Assembly: GCA_012295275.1 (NCBI GenBank)
Contig: CM022679.1
Span: forward strand, 7,768,169 to 7,832,168
Reading direction: 5' to 3'
From: Chrysomallon squamiferum
Lineage: Eukaryota > Mollusca > Gastropoda > Neomphalida > Peltospiridae
DNA length: 64,000 bases
A program made the position numbers and the translations under genes. Below, one piece after another: positions 49,764-62,200 of the stretch. The notes below the pieces were generated by a model. The model worked only from the letters and a program-made list of their open reading frames with translations. It ran no database searches and was not told where the DNA came from. Numbering within the stretch: the stretch's first letter is position 1; every line of letters begins with the position of its first letter.

Positions 49764-51400
49764 GTAAGTAGACATTAACTTTGGTTTTTTATCTTATTGT
49801 CTTTAAAATTTTATCAAAAGTTATGGTTTTTTTAAATTGTTATGATTGCCTCGTGAAATATGGTATTTTGGTCATTTCGGTGTTCGATCGCCATCGTGAC
49901 ACTTTTACAGAATTTTCAACATGCTACAATAACTAAAACCGGTTACGTGACACGAATGAAAAGTAGCTGGACATAATAATTAGTTTTTTATATTATTGTC
50001 TTTAAAATTTTATCAAAATGGTTGGACGCATTCAACTGTTATGATCGCCTCGTCAAAAATGGTCTGTTGGTCATTTTGGTGTTCGGTCGCCATCTTGAAA
50101 CTTTTACGGAATTTTCAACATGCTACAATAACCGGTTACTGGACACGAACGAAAAGTAGCTGGACATAATAATTAGTTTTTTATCTTACTGTCTTTAAAA
50201 TTTTATCAAAAGTTATGGTTTTTTTAAATTGTTATGATCGCCTCGTGAAATATGGTCTGTGTAATTTCGGTTTTCGATCGCCATCTTGAAACTTTTACGG
50301 AATTTTCAACATGCTACAATAACTAAAACCGGTTACGTGACACGAATGAAAAGTAGCTGGACATAATAATTAGTTTTTTATATTATTGTCTTTAAAATTT
50401 TATCAAAATGGTTGGACGCATTCAACTGTTATGATCGCCTCGTCAAAAATGGTCTGTTGGTCATTTTGGTGTTCGGTCGCCATCTTGAAACTTTTACGGA
50501 ATTTTCAACATGCTACAATAACCGGTTACTGGACACGAACGAAAAGTAGCTGGACATAATAATTAGTTTTTTATCTTACTGTCTTTAAAATTTTATCAAA
50601 AGTTATGGTTTTTTTAAATTGTTATGATCGCCTCGTGAAATATGGTCTGTGTAATTTCGGTTTTCGATCGCCATCTTGAAACTTTTACGGAATTTTCAAC
50701 ATGCTACAATAACTAAAACCGGTTACGTGACACGAATGAAAAGTAGCTGGACATAATAATTAGTTTTTTATATTATTGTCTTTAAAATTTTATCAAAATG
50801 GTTGGACGCATTCAACTGTTATGATCGCCTCGTCAAAAATGGTCTGTTGGTCATTTTGGTGTTCGGTCGCCATCTTGAAACTTTTACGGAATTTTCAACA
50901 TGCTACAATAACCGGTTACTGGACACGAACGAAAAGTAGCTGGACATAATAATTAGTTTTTTATCTTACTGTCTTTAAAATTTTATCAAAAGTTATGGTT
51001 GCATTCAATTGTTATGATCGCCTCGTGAAATATGGTCTGTGTAATTTCGGTTTTCGATCGCCATCTTGAAACTTTTACTTACGGAATTTTCAACATGCTA
51101 CAATAACTAAAACCGGTTATGTGACACGAATGAAAAGAAGCTGGACATAATAATTAGTTTTATTATCTTTGAAATTTTATGAAGCAGCTTCGAGGCTCTT
51201 AATTGTAATTTTTACCTCGTGAAATATGGTTTGTTGGCGTTATATCGCCAGTTTGAGTTTTTGTTTTTTTCTTCAAAGTTACGAATGTTCAACATGCTAC
51301 AGTCACTAAAAAACCGGTTACATGAGACGAATGAAAAGTAGTTTTTTTTATCTAATTGTCTTTGAAATTTTGTCAAGCAGCTGAAAGCATGCTAACTAGT
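49705..51400. repeat. ~190/199-bp satellite with 390-bp higher-order period
   Basis: About nine monomers are marked by GAATTTTCAACATGCTACAA at about 49711, 49910, 50109, 50300, 50499, 50690, 50889, 51083 and 51275. From 50109 two monomer types (199 and 191 bp) alternate, so a 390-bp dimer repeats almost perfectly about 2.5 times; outer monomers are more diverged. The first monomer overlaps the exon 49641-49763 and its donor (GAACGAAAGGTAAGT). In the other monomers that site reads GAACGAAAAGTAGCT, so the donor is lost. Confidence 0.9.
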
Positions 51401-51784
51401 AAATCTAATCTTTATCTCGTCAAGCATGGTTATTTCGACGTTAGATCGCCGAAGTGAAAGTGTCATGGCAGACCAAACTTCCTGTATAAGGACTTACGTT
51501 TGAGAATGGATTATGCTGACTTAATACTTATTCTTCTTAAATTATCTTACATAAGAATGATGGACAAATATGTTCCTAACAATATATTGGTATTTTCATC
51601 CATAATTGTCTCAAATCTCAAGATGTTTTAGGATTTTAAAATCATAAAGTTGACCAAACAATTATAATTTCTAAACACCAAATCAAATAAGCACTTGCTA
51701 TTGTATTCTGTGTGGATTTAATTTGTATTGGTCATTCAAATTTTGCATTTCTTTTCATATAATGTTGTTGTTTTTTTTCCACAG

Positions 51785-52350
51785 TTCCTGCAACAGATGA
51801 GTTTTTGAAAGGACACGTGCTTTATATTTACACTAGCTGTGGTAACAGTCGAGCAACAACAGTTAGTGAATTATGTAGTCATTTTTCACTAACTCCTACC
51901 CCTGTGTTGAGACTTTCTGATGAAGTGAAGAAAGTTGTGTACCAGTTCGATAAGTTTCGAAATCTGGCTTATGCTGTACAATTTACCAAATTTATGTGTT
52001 TATGTTCAGAAATTTTTTTATTGATTGAAAGCTGTAATCTTGAGGATGTACCCGGAAAACAAGATGAGCCCCAGCCTGGACCGAGTTGCAACCCACAATA
52101 CGTTACTGCTTCCCCAGAACCACACAATCTATTGGATAGCAGTTCACTCTGTGGAGAAGATTCAGAGGAACCTGCTATTCCAATATTGACAAAACCACCC
52201 ATTAAAACCAGACAAACAAAAAAATGCCTTTCATGCAAGTTATTAAATAACTCCTTAACAAATATGAGACTAAAACAGCTACAGCTTCAAAGGTCTACAC
52301 ACTTTGCAATCCGAGATGTGAGAGCACAGCAAAAGAAAAATAATATTTAA
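51785..52350 (+). CDS. Terminal exon of an unrecognised gene
   Basis: An open frame runs from a poly-pyrimidine acceptor (TTTTTTTTCCACAG, ending 51784) to TAA at 52348-52350, about 187 codons, with AATAAA at 52423. The frame has no ATG for its first ~65 codons, so an upstream coding exon is expected. Visible features are a globular first part (YIYTSCGNSRATTVSELCSH, then VVYQFDKFRNLAYAVQF), a Pro/Ser-rich acidic middle (KQDEPQPGPS), and a basic tail with one CxxC (KKCLSCKLL) ending in QQKKNNI. I do not recognise the family. The length and the paired acceptor and poly(A) signal argue that it is real. Confidence 0.55.
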
Positions 52351-52422
52351 TTTTGAATTCTAGTAGATTTTTTATGTACAGTTAGAAAGGTCAATTTGTC
52401 GAATATTTCAAATATCATTTTT

Positions 52423-52428
52423 AATAAA
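52423..52428 (+). terminator. Polyadenylation signal of the unknown gene
   Basis: AATAAA about 73 bases after the stop codon of the exon 51785-52350. Confidence 0.55.
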
Positions 52429-52484
52429 ATATTGTGTATACATGCGTGCTTGCGTTTTAATTTTAAAATGTGCTAGAAAGATCT

Positions 52485-52975
52485 GGCGCTGTTGAAAATG
52501 ATTATATTTCTATAATCTATGTTGATTATATTTTTAATAGCTTGTAGGATGCATGTTTTATTGGATGTTGTGACTTTTACTAAATATAATATGTATTCGT
52601 TCTGAAATAAACGAATTAATATTGTTTTGCCGATTACTAGCATTTGATGTTAACTATAATCCTCTGCAATACATAAACTCGTATAATCCTTGGAGTCGAC
52701 TCCAGAAAGGTGTTGCCGGTCTTTATTAGGAGCAATACAATGTGTATGTAATCATGACAATTAAAGACACAGGTATTGTAACTGTCATTTGAAGCAGACA
52801 AAATAATTTTCTTGGCTTTGTGTTCGTACTTCCTGTGCTTTGACAGCAAACAAAATATACCTATCAATGTATCATGTGACCATCGCTGATGTTTTCTCTG
52901 ATGGAGCAAATCAGCACTTGATGCAAAAATAGCCTAAGTTTTATCAATTTATGGTTTTATGATTAAAAAAATAGT
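52485..52975. repeat. ~0.5-kb duplicated segment, copy 1
   Basis: Matches 53176-53660 at roughly 90% by eye, offset about 690 bp. Shared blocks include ATAATCCTCTGCAATACATA, CTTCCTGTG(C/A)TTTGACAGCA and TATCAATGTATCATGTGACC. It contains the perfect 14-bp palindrome TGGAGTCGACTCCA (52691-52704). No coding frame is retained in both copies. Confidence 0.8.
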
Positions 52976-53175
52976 GATAACATTCTATCACTACCTCTGG
53001 TACATAAATTCATGTTGTTTATATTTTAATAACCTACTGGCTGTATCATTGTATGTTTTTCTTCAATGTTCCTATTTTTAGCTTATTCATTGTAGCACGT
53101 GCGTTGTGAGATCGCCGTGCATTGTTTCCTACCTAGTCAAGTCACCGAAGACTTTATGTGCAACTACAAATAACT

Positions 53176-53660
53176 GGTGCTATTTTAAATGATTATATTT
53201 CTATAATCTGTGTTGATTATATTTTTAATAACTTGTATAATGCATGTTTTATTATATGTTATGACTTTTACTGAATATAATTATAATATGAATACGTTCT
53301 GAAATAAACAAATTAATGTTTATCTATAATCCTCTGCAATACATAAACTCGTATAATAAATTGGAGTCTACTCCAGAAAGGTATTGCCGGTCTTAATTAG
53401 GAGCAGTACATTGTGTATGTAATCATGACACTAAAGACAGGTATGATAAGTGTCATTTGAAGCAGACAATAGAATTTTCATGGCTTTGTGTTTGTACTTC
53501 CTGTGATTTGACAGCAAACAAAAGGTACCTATCAATGTATCATGTGACCATTGTTAATGTTTTCTCTGATGGAGCAAATCAAAATTTGAAGCAAAAATAG
53601 CCTAAGTTTTAAAACTGAACACTTTATGATTTATCAGTTTATGGTTTTACGATTAAAAAG
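53176..53660. repeat. ~0.5-kb duplicated segment, copy 2
   Basis: Second copy of 52485-52975. The palindrome is broken here (TGGAGTCTACTCCA, 53362-53375). Between the copies lie about 200 bp of unrelated sequence. Confidence 0.8.
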
Positions 53661-54151
53661 AAAAAGTTGTACGTTTCGTATTTAATATTCTATGAATACC
53701 TCTGGTAGTTAGATTCACAGAATACATTCATTGTACTGTTTTGTAGTACAGTTTGTTATGTTTATGATTTTTAATTCGCTATTTATCGCAAGAATTTTTA
53801 AAGCAAAACACGAAGTTAGTTTATTTCTGATCGTATTCATATTATAATGTATATACTTTAGAAATCCGAACACTGGAGAAAACTATGCATCCCAAAAGTT
53901 ACTAAAAATTAAAACATAGCTTCTATCATTTTAAATAGCAGAGGTTCTTTTATATGTTTGTTACTCTTTTTTTCTTACTTTCTTACTTTCTTTTTTTTTT
54001 TTTTTTAATTTTAGGCAAGCAATATACATTTGTGGACATAACTTTTGTTATAAATTTACACGCCATTGGTATTAATAGCGACGACATGTACGATGTTAGA
54101 AATATCGAACTTTGACCTTCCTGGGTGCTAAAAATAGCCTTGCTAAAAATA

Positions 54152-54214
54152 GTCGGTGTTGAGCAAAGGCGACACCGCCTTCAGATGAGCGCTTCGTAGA
54201 GCGACACCGCTTTA
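54152..54214. other. Twin ACAC-loop hairpins in a GC-richer island
   Basis: AAGGCG-ACAC-CGCCTT (54166-54181) and AGAGCG-ACAC-CGCTTT (54198-54213) are two 6-bp hairpins with the same ACAC loop. The second extends by T54197-A54214 and contains one G-U pair. Upstream CGGTGT (about 54154-54159) is complementary to the ACACCG of either loop and strand. The island lies in otherwise AT-rich sequence between the unknown gene and SPSB3. Function is unknown. Confidence 0.35.
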
Positions 54215-54249
54215 GCTTTAGGGATGTTCACAAAGTTCGCTTACCCCCA

Positions 54250-55958
54250 CCACGTTTAACACTCTCATACAAGATTGGCATTGGTCTTCTCTGAAAATTT
54301 CATCAAGAAAGCTTGATTATTAACAAAGATAGATGGGAAAATGTTAAAATATTACTATTTTTGGTCACAGACCTCTAATGACTTATATAGCGTTTAATCG
54401 GACGAAAAAAATTGCTTTTTCGGGGGTTTAAAATTGCTGCTACTTCCTTAATTTTTTACATATTCACTTGATCTTGGTATCATTTTAAAGTGGTTTACAA
54501 GCTCTACCCAACTGTCTTATTTATTTTCAGATTAGTGGGGTTTGAAAAATTTATCCACATACCTACTATACATGTATATTTAAACAGAACCAAATATGCT
54601 CAGTGATACTCATCTATAGAGAAATGCAAACACTTTCACTGAAAATGAATGCAAATAGAATAAAACAATATTTGCAATAATATTTTTATGCTGTTATTTG
54701 AAAATTAATTATGAAAGCAGAATGACTGTACAAATGTTATTAAGTTTGCATGTGATATGTATTGCATTTGCTTACTTTGATACAAGTAACAATAATAGAG
54801 AGTAGAAGTGAATATATTTTACAATACTTTTTAACATTCATTAGAAGGATCTACATTCTGAATATACTATAATGTATACTGAGTATAATTAATGAATTCT
54901 TATAAAATGCAATGTCATGAATATGTAATATTTAAATAATTTATTAATTATTATTTTTAATCTTTTCATTTTTGACATTGCGATTTGTATTAATAATGTT
55001 ATGCAGGAGCATATTTTACATAACTGTGACTTTAATAGTTTTAGTATCTCAAACATTAATGAGTGATTACAAATTAAATCGGTACGATAAAATTAGAACA
55101 ATTCAGTATTCACCTGTTCACCCTTCACTATCACTGGCTTCAGTTATTTTATTATAACTTAATTCATTCATTTACCTGATATAAATATATATATAACTTC
55201 CTGATTTACTGTATACTGACTATTTAACCATAATACGTGACCAGGGTGATGGCTAGAAGAAAATCAATATTTGTGTTAATTCTTTACTTACCTTTCATAC
55301 TCATCGTCTCATGATACTGATATCACTATTGACTGTGATCACAATCTATGACTCGAACGAGTCATACTGATGTTTTGAACAAAATTAACATAAATAAAAG
55401 AAGAATAACAGATTAACGAGTTGAACGTGTTAACTGTGGTGCGCACACCGTACAAATAATACGTGACACAACAACCGCTGACAACTCAAAAGCGAAACAG
55501 CTTTCGTGCTCTACTTTAGTATTTAGCTATTGCAGAAGAACAAAAGCACGTGATTAGGCGTTTCTTTAAAAAAGGAAACTAAAGCATAGCATTCGGGTAA
55601 TCTCGGTTATTTCCGGAAAGAATGAAAACTGGTGAGAATATTTTACATAGTGTTTAACAGGCTGCACACTAGAGTAATAAAAAGTGATAAAATAAAGAAT
55701 AATAATAAAATTAAATAATATTTACTTTTAACAACAAGCGCAGGAAAACGAACACTATCAGTATCAGTGTTTATTAAACGAACATTACGGAAGTTTGATA
55801 TAACCTTGACCGTAAACCGGAACTGAAAATATAGGATATGTTTATGTTTATGTAGATTTGTATCGCTATCTGTCAAAAACAAAAGTTTATAGGATATTTG
55901 CACTTAATTTGTTAATCGAATAATACAACCCTGGCTTTATCCGTCAGCACGCCTGGTT
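54250..55958. other. AT-rich intergenic region upstream of SPSB3
   Basis: No gene seen. The last ~350 bp before the SPSB3 start contain several ETS-like GGAA/TTCC sites (TTTCCGGAAAG near 55611, TTACGGAAG near 55787, ACCGGAACT near 55818), consistent with a TATA-less promoter. Confidence 0.4.
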
Positions 55959-57616
55959 ATGGCGTTTACAGACCGAGGAGAAGGCACTCCGCCACTCAGG
56001 ACATCACGAAATGATTTCAGTTCTGCTGCCTCGAGTTCCAGCAGTTCAGGCAGTTCTGTAAGTGTTAACAGAAGTATCGAGTCAATTGCATATGCCGAAT
56101 TAGAATCAGACGAAGAATCAGACACTGATGATAAGACTTTTCCCTGCGTTCCTGATTGTTCTCAAACAGATTCACATTCATCAAGGACGATGTCGGCTGC
56201 AAGACCAGTGAAAGCTGAGACGTTTTGTGAATGTTTAAAGAGAGGCAAAGAAAAATACTGCAAGTGTGGAGAAGAGGATTCATGTACGTCTATGATTTTC
56301 CCCTTTCTGAAAAGTTTAAATCACAAATCGATTTCAACCAAAACTATACATTAAACATAATTTAGACTTACAAATTTCAAAATAATTCTGATCTAAAGAG
56401 AGCAATCTTACAGATTAGCCTTTTCCTGGCTTTTTGCCTATGCCTTGTCAGCAGATGTTTTACCAAATATTTTGCTACAGTTATTTGTTCTGCTGCAAAT
56501 AAAAGTATTTTATATAAAGCTCAGTTACCAACATGACAAATTAAATTATGCTTGGACATCTTTATATGACCTTTTTAACTTTTTATATTTGCCTGCCAGC
56601 AGAACAACAGAAAACGTCAAAATATTTAGCAAAACCTACTCTGACAAATGATATTCCTTACAGTGCAAGATTAATTATTCTGATCATCTTTCTTCTTACC
56701 ACAATGCCCATATTTTAATTTATAGTTTTTCTTCTTCTTTTTAACCTAAAAAATTTATTTTAATTAAATTTGTTCCAACTTATTCTTTGTTATTTCTTTC
56801 ACAAATTTATTATCAATGTTAATATTAAGTTTTATATATATATATGTATGTAGATTTTGATTGGGTGTGGGATGATGAGAGTAAGTCCCTAGCCAGCTGT
56901 CTTCGTGATGATAACAGAGAAGTTGTATTTCACGTGGACTACAGCTGTGGCACTGCAGCTGTGAGAGGCTCAGTTCCTATGAAAGATGATCAGTATTTCT
57001 GGGAAGTTAAGATGACAACACCAGTATATGGAACCGATATGGTAAAACAGTTTGTTTACATTTTAATTACTCTATTAAAATTAATTGTGCATTTTAAGTG
57101 CTGGTTGAAACAGCTTGAATTTTTGCTATATCATTGTATGTGTTGGGCCAAAACAGAACATACTGAGCTTTAACGCCTCAAGTACATATTGAAACTTTCT
57201 AGAAATTTACATCATTTAAGTTAGGTGTGTTTTCTGTTATTGGCCAGAATATCAAGTTAATAATATATCTTGTAATTTCTGCATAAGCCTGATAAGACCA
57301 GAATCAAAATTTGATATAGATAAATTATATTTTGTTGGTACTTCTAAGCTCTTGCTTTTACTGCTAGGTTCCAGAATTTCAGAGCCATGATGCCCAAATG
57401 ATTACTTTATGAAAGTTTGCATTAAACTGAATGACAGACTAGATAATATTGATGTATTTGGATCAGTTTAAAAACTGCTTGTTTGCAGACCATGAATGCA
57501 AAGAATAAATAGGTTGAGACCCAGAAGGAAATATTTGATTAGTATAATTTTATGTGTTATGTCAGTTTTGATCCAGTCAACATTGAAGTTAATATTAATA
57601 CTAACACAAAAAAAAT

Positions 57617-57657
<41 letters not shown>

Positions 57658-58466
57658 TTGTTCTTGTATGTTCTGTGTTTACAGATGGTTGGAGTGGGGA
57701 CAGGTCACATAGACCTGAATCGTTACAGACACATGTTTTGTAGTATGGTCGGACGTGACAGTGAGAGTTGGGGACTTTCATACACTGGCCAACTACAACA
57801 CAAAGGAGAAAAAAGACAGTACTCTGCAAAGTTTGGCCAGAGCTCTATCATAGGTGTTCATCTCGATATGTGGCATGGAACTTTATCATTCTATAAGAAT
57901 AGAAAACCATTAGGTAATTTTTTGTTTTATATTTTGATGATAATGGAATAAAAAAAGGGATTTTTTGTTTGTGTTTTTTTTCAATATAAAACATTTAATA
58001 GTTATAAGCTTTAATAATTTATTTATTTATTACAGTATTTTTGTTTTATTTTAAATTAATTACTGCTTGAAATGGATTTGCTACTGATATGTTTCTTTTT
58101 TATTACTTACTATGTAGTAAGTGGTTAATAAATTCACTGAAGGTTGTTTTGGCTATATACTTAATATTTTTCACTTTTTTTTAGTTAGATGTTCATTTTA
58201 TAATTTTTAAACTGTCTTTAAGTTTACTAGGGTGCCTTCAAAACAGAAGTTTCATGTCAGAAACTGAACGCATGTCAAAATGCTTGTATGCTTCTGTCAA
58301 TTTTCAATTTACCAATGAAAATTTTATTATTATTATTTCAGCTTATATTCTGAGTTTTGTGAATAAATATTTTGAAGTGTATTAAATTACATATATATAT
58401 ATAAAACCACATCAGAATATTTGCATAAAATTAAATAAGAAGTAATTAAATACATTTGCTATTAGA

Positions 58467-58534
<68 letters not shown>

Positions 58535-58957
58535 CATCATCATTATTTTAGTATTTCTGGTCAACATTTTTATTCCGGCATTGTAGGTATTGCATACAAA
58601 GGACTCCAGGGTAAGACCTTGTACCCAATGGTGTCATCGACCGCAGCAAGAAGTGGCATGAAAATGATAACCAGTCGATCATTCCGAACATCCTTGCAGT
58701 TCATGTGCTGCCAGGAACTGCGCAGGCTGGTGCCGGAGCACATGGCTGTTCTAGACGCGGTGCCACTGCCCCCGGGATTAAAGGCGTTCCTCGAGAACAA
58801 CATGGGCTGGATGCTGCAGCCGTACTGCATGGCCAAAGTGAACGTTCCGAAGAAAAGACCGTACTCTAACATGGATGGCGTGGACCAGGCCAAGGAGGAC
58901 GAGAAGGATGGATGTCCACCAAGTAAATGTGCCAGCAGCTCACGATGTAGTTCGTGA
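55959..58957 (+). CDS. SPSB3: SPSB3, SPRY domain and SOCS-box protein
   Basis: Substrate receptor of an Elongin B/C-Cullin ubiquitin ligase; mammalian SPSB3 has been reported to target nuclear cGAS. Exons: 55959-56283, 56854-57041, 57685-57913, 58587-58957, GT-AG and in phase, 370 residues (human about 355). The first exon is Ser-rich and disordered, ending in a Cys-rich patch ([17 protein letters not shown]). Junction 1 restores SYFDWVWDD, the conserved start of the SPRY domain (about residues 109-280: [44 protein letters not shown]). Exon 4 ends the SPRY domain ([11 protein letters not shown]) and carries the SOCS box ([13 protein letters not shown], about residue 283, to [15 protein letters not shown]). 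A charged tail ends in CSS. No breaks were found. Confidence 0.94.
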
Positions 58958-59247
58958 GTCAGTTCGAACTTTTGCATATTTCATGAGAAAATGTTTCACT
59001 TCTTTGTGGAGAGATCAAAAAAAAAAAAAGAGAGCAGAAAGGACAGGATTTTTTTTTTTTTTTTAAATTTAATGTTATTATTAATGCTTTTTTTTTTTTT
59101 TTTTTTAAATTATTGTTACTATATATATTTTTTTTTTATGTAAGGTTTTGATTTTTTTTTTTTAACAAATACAATAACATTCTGTGTAGTAAGGTAATAA
59201 CTCAAGTAACATCTTGATTATTTTTATTTAAAAAAAAAACCCAAAAC

Positions 59248-59253
59248 AATAAA
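59248..59253 (+). terminator. Candidate SPSB3 polyadenylation signal
   Basis: AATAAA about 290 bases after the SPSB3 stop codon; further signals follow near 59486 and 59905. The true end may be later. Confidence 0.35.
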
Positions 59254-59259
59254 AGTAAA

Positions 59260-62200
59260 AAAAGAAGATAAATAAGCCCATGTCTCAATCTGTTTGTTTA
59301 AATGTGCTTCCATGATGTTTTTTTAAAAACACGCAAGTTGACATAAAAAATTATTTTGATTGTTAAAAAACAAAACAAAAAAAAAGTCTCACCAAGTATG
59401 TTCATTTTAAGTAAACTCTGCACCCATTTCAGTTAAAGAATTGTAGAATATAACATTGTTACTGTACATTTCTTCTTTTTTTAAAAATAAAAACAGTTAC
59501 TGTTACCATTAGTTTAACAGTAAATCAGTATATTTATAGCAGTTACAGGTTGTCAAGAATAGGTCATGAAGTATGTTATTTTTAATGTCGTGCTATTTTG
59601 GATAAATGTGTTGTAATTTGTACTTACATTTATTTATAAAGTATGTCTGGAACAAGATTTAATGATTCAGAAATATTTTTTTAATTCATTTTGAGCAGTT
59701 GTTTACATTATTTTAATTGAGTTTGACTGTTGGTGAAATTTCATCTTGATCCTTTGTTTCAAATGTAGACATCTGTTTTTATTTTATTTATTTATTGTAT
59801 TATTTTTCTTCTTATTATTAATATTATTTTTGATTTTAATTTTTTTTTTTTTTTTTTTCCAGTTACTTAGTGTGTGATTTTTTCCAGATTTTAGCAAAAC
59901 TGAAAATAAAACTTTATTTCTGTGAAATGTTCTTAACCTTGGAAAGAATATTGTATTATTTAACTTTTTGATAATTGAGTGAAAAAAAAAATAATTTGCA
60001 AAATTATTATTTTTTTTTTTATTACCTTTCACAGTGTTGCATGATAGAAATTTACATTCAGAGATTAGTCGAATAGTCTGATTTTTAGTATTAAGTTAAT
60101 TACACTGTTTAGTCCTATTCCACTTAGTACTGATAATTTATTGGTTTACAGTTAGTGTCTGTGTTTTTGCATTTATTATGTTATTGCATTTATTATTTAT
60201 ATGTTATTCTGAAAAGGAGAGAAAAAATTAATGATTTTAATTTTGAGAAAAAAACATTTGGATAATGAGACACTCACTACTGAGTTGCTGTTTATATTAT
60301 GTATATTTGAATGTAATACCAGTTTTAAAAAAACCTATACTGTAATGAAAATAGCTTTTTATTCATTTATAACGTCATTAGTTAAAACGTTTTCTTGTTT
60401 TTACTGTTAAATCTGCAACTGGTTTGTGAATGCAAGTGTGTACCTCAGAAAACAGGTGATGTTGTATTCTTGCCATGAGTAAAATGATGTTAACACTGTA
60501 ATATTACTTCACATAAAAGTGTGTGTGTGCAACATCCACATTGCTTTTCATTATATTTGTGATTGAGGTTTTTTTTGTGTTTTAAAAAAAAAAAAATTCA
60601 TTTTAATAATGACAGATTAACATTTGTGGGTTTTTTGTTTTTCATTCTGTATGTCTGTATACATATACATACATACAAAATATTGTCAGTAACCATAGTA
60701 TGTTTTTGTACATTTGCATTAATTTTCTTAATTTACATACTGAACATGTATAAAAAAAGAGGTGATTGTGAAACATTGAAATAATAATATATGGTGAGCT
60801 ACTTACAATAATTTCCATTGGTCAGCATGAAAATTTCATTTGAAATGACTGTGAAAAACATAGTTCATACTTAACAAATGTTCAAGTGTAAGAGATACAT
60901 AACATTTTCACTTTTAATTTGTCTCATAACTGTATAAATTATTACAGTATTAAAATTCATGTTTTGTCTTGTGCATGATGTACATACTGCTTAATTTAAA
61001 GCACACAGTATTTGTGAAAGATCTCTGAAACCTTTCAGATTTGAATTACTGTTTATTTTTTAAGCTTTGAATCTGTATATAGCCTAATGCAATAAATCTG
61101 AAGGCACGAAATTTTCTAAAAAGTAAAAAAAAAAAAAAAAAATATTTACCTTTTAAAATTTACATTTGTTTCCTTTTCATGTTAAAATTCATGTCTTCAG
61201 TAAGCATAATAATGGCAGAGAAAGGATAATATTGATGCAAGTCACAGATGTTTGTTTCAGGATATTTAATTATTTTATTATTCTTATATATATAAATTTA
61301 GATCTTTTATTTTTTTTTATGTAAAATATTTATTCAACTTCTGCAGAGATATAAAAGAGATTTACATGAAAATATTTAGATGTTTTGTTATTGTTTAATT
61401 AATTAATTAAAAAAGGTTCTTTCATACACACACAAGTATACTCATGAAGAAAAGAAGAAGATGTGGAAATCTAAGAAAAGTAAAGGAAATACAGAAAAAT
61501 GTTATCCAAATCAGTGAAAACTAAGTTGGGACATTTCTTTCATATATATATGTGTGTGTGTACGTATGTGTGTGCATATATGTAACACACAGAGGCATAT
61601 ATACACCTATGCAGTCTAGTGTACATGTGCAGCAATATATTTATTATATACATGTGATGCATAAGAACATAATGTGAAGGACTGTAATTTGGTTGCTATG
61701 TAAACATCAACATGATCTTTATTTCCACCAGTTTGATAATTCAGAATTTTAGATGGCTACAGCTGTTTGGTCATGCAGCAGATATTCTGTTAATCTATCC
61801 CAAATTTGGTTATTAATCTTTATTAGCAGTTTCATCTGAAGGTTATAATTATATCTGTAATACGAGTTAATCCATATCCCAGGAACTGTATACTAAGGGT
61901 AATAATTTTAATTGTGTCTGTAGCAAAAAAAATAATATTAACAGTCATTATGCAATATTAATATTTACTAATAAGATAAGTCACTGTTGAGTTCTTTTAT
62001 CTCTGAAAAACACAAGAACAAAAAACAACAGATCATAACCTTTTAACATTTTTAAAAGACTGAATGTCAGTTTATCTTTAGTGTTTGCTGTTTTTTTTTG
62101 TTTTTTTTCCTGAATATTGGGATTTGATTTTACTGATTTTAAGATGAGTTCAAACTGAAAAATAAAGCAATGAGAAATTTATCATTCCTTATGTTTGTGT

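Noticed and set aside
58570-58977. 135-codon - strand frame opposite SPSB3 exon 4
   Set aside because: Shadow of the SPSB3 coding strand, which carries the SOCS box and fits the splice phases.
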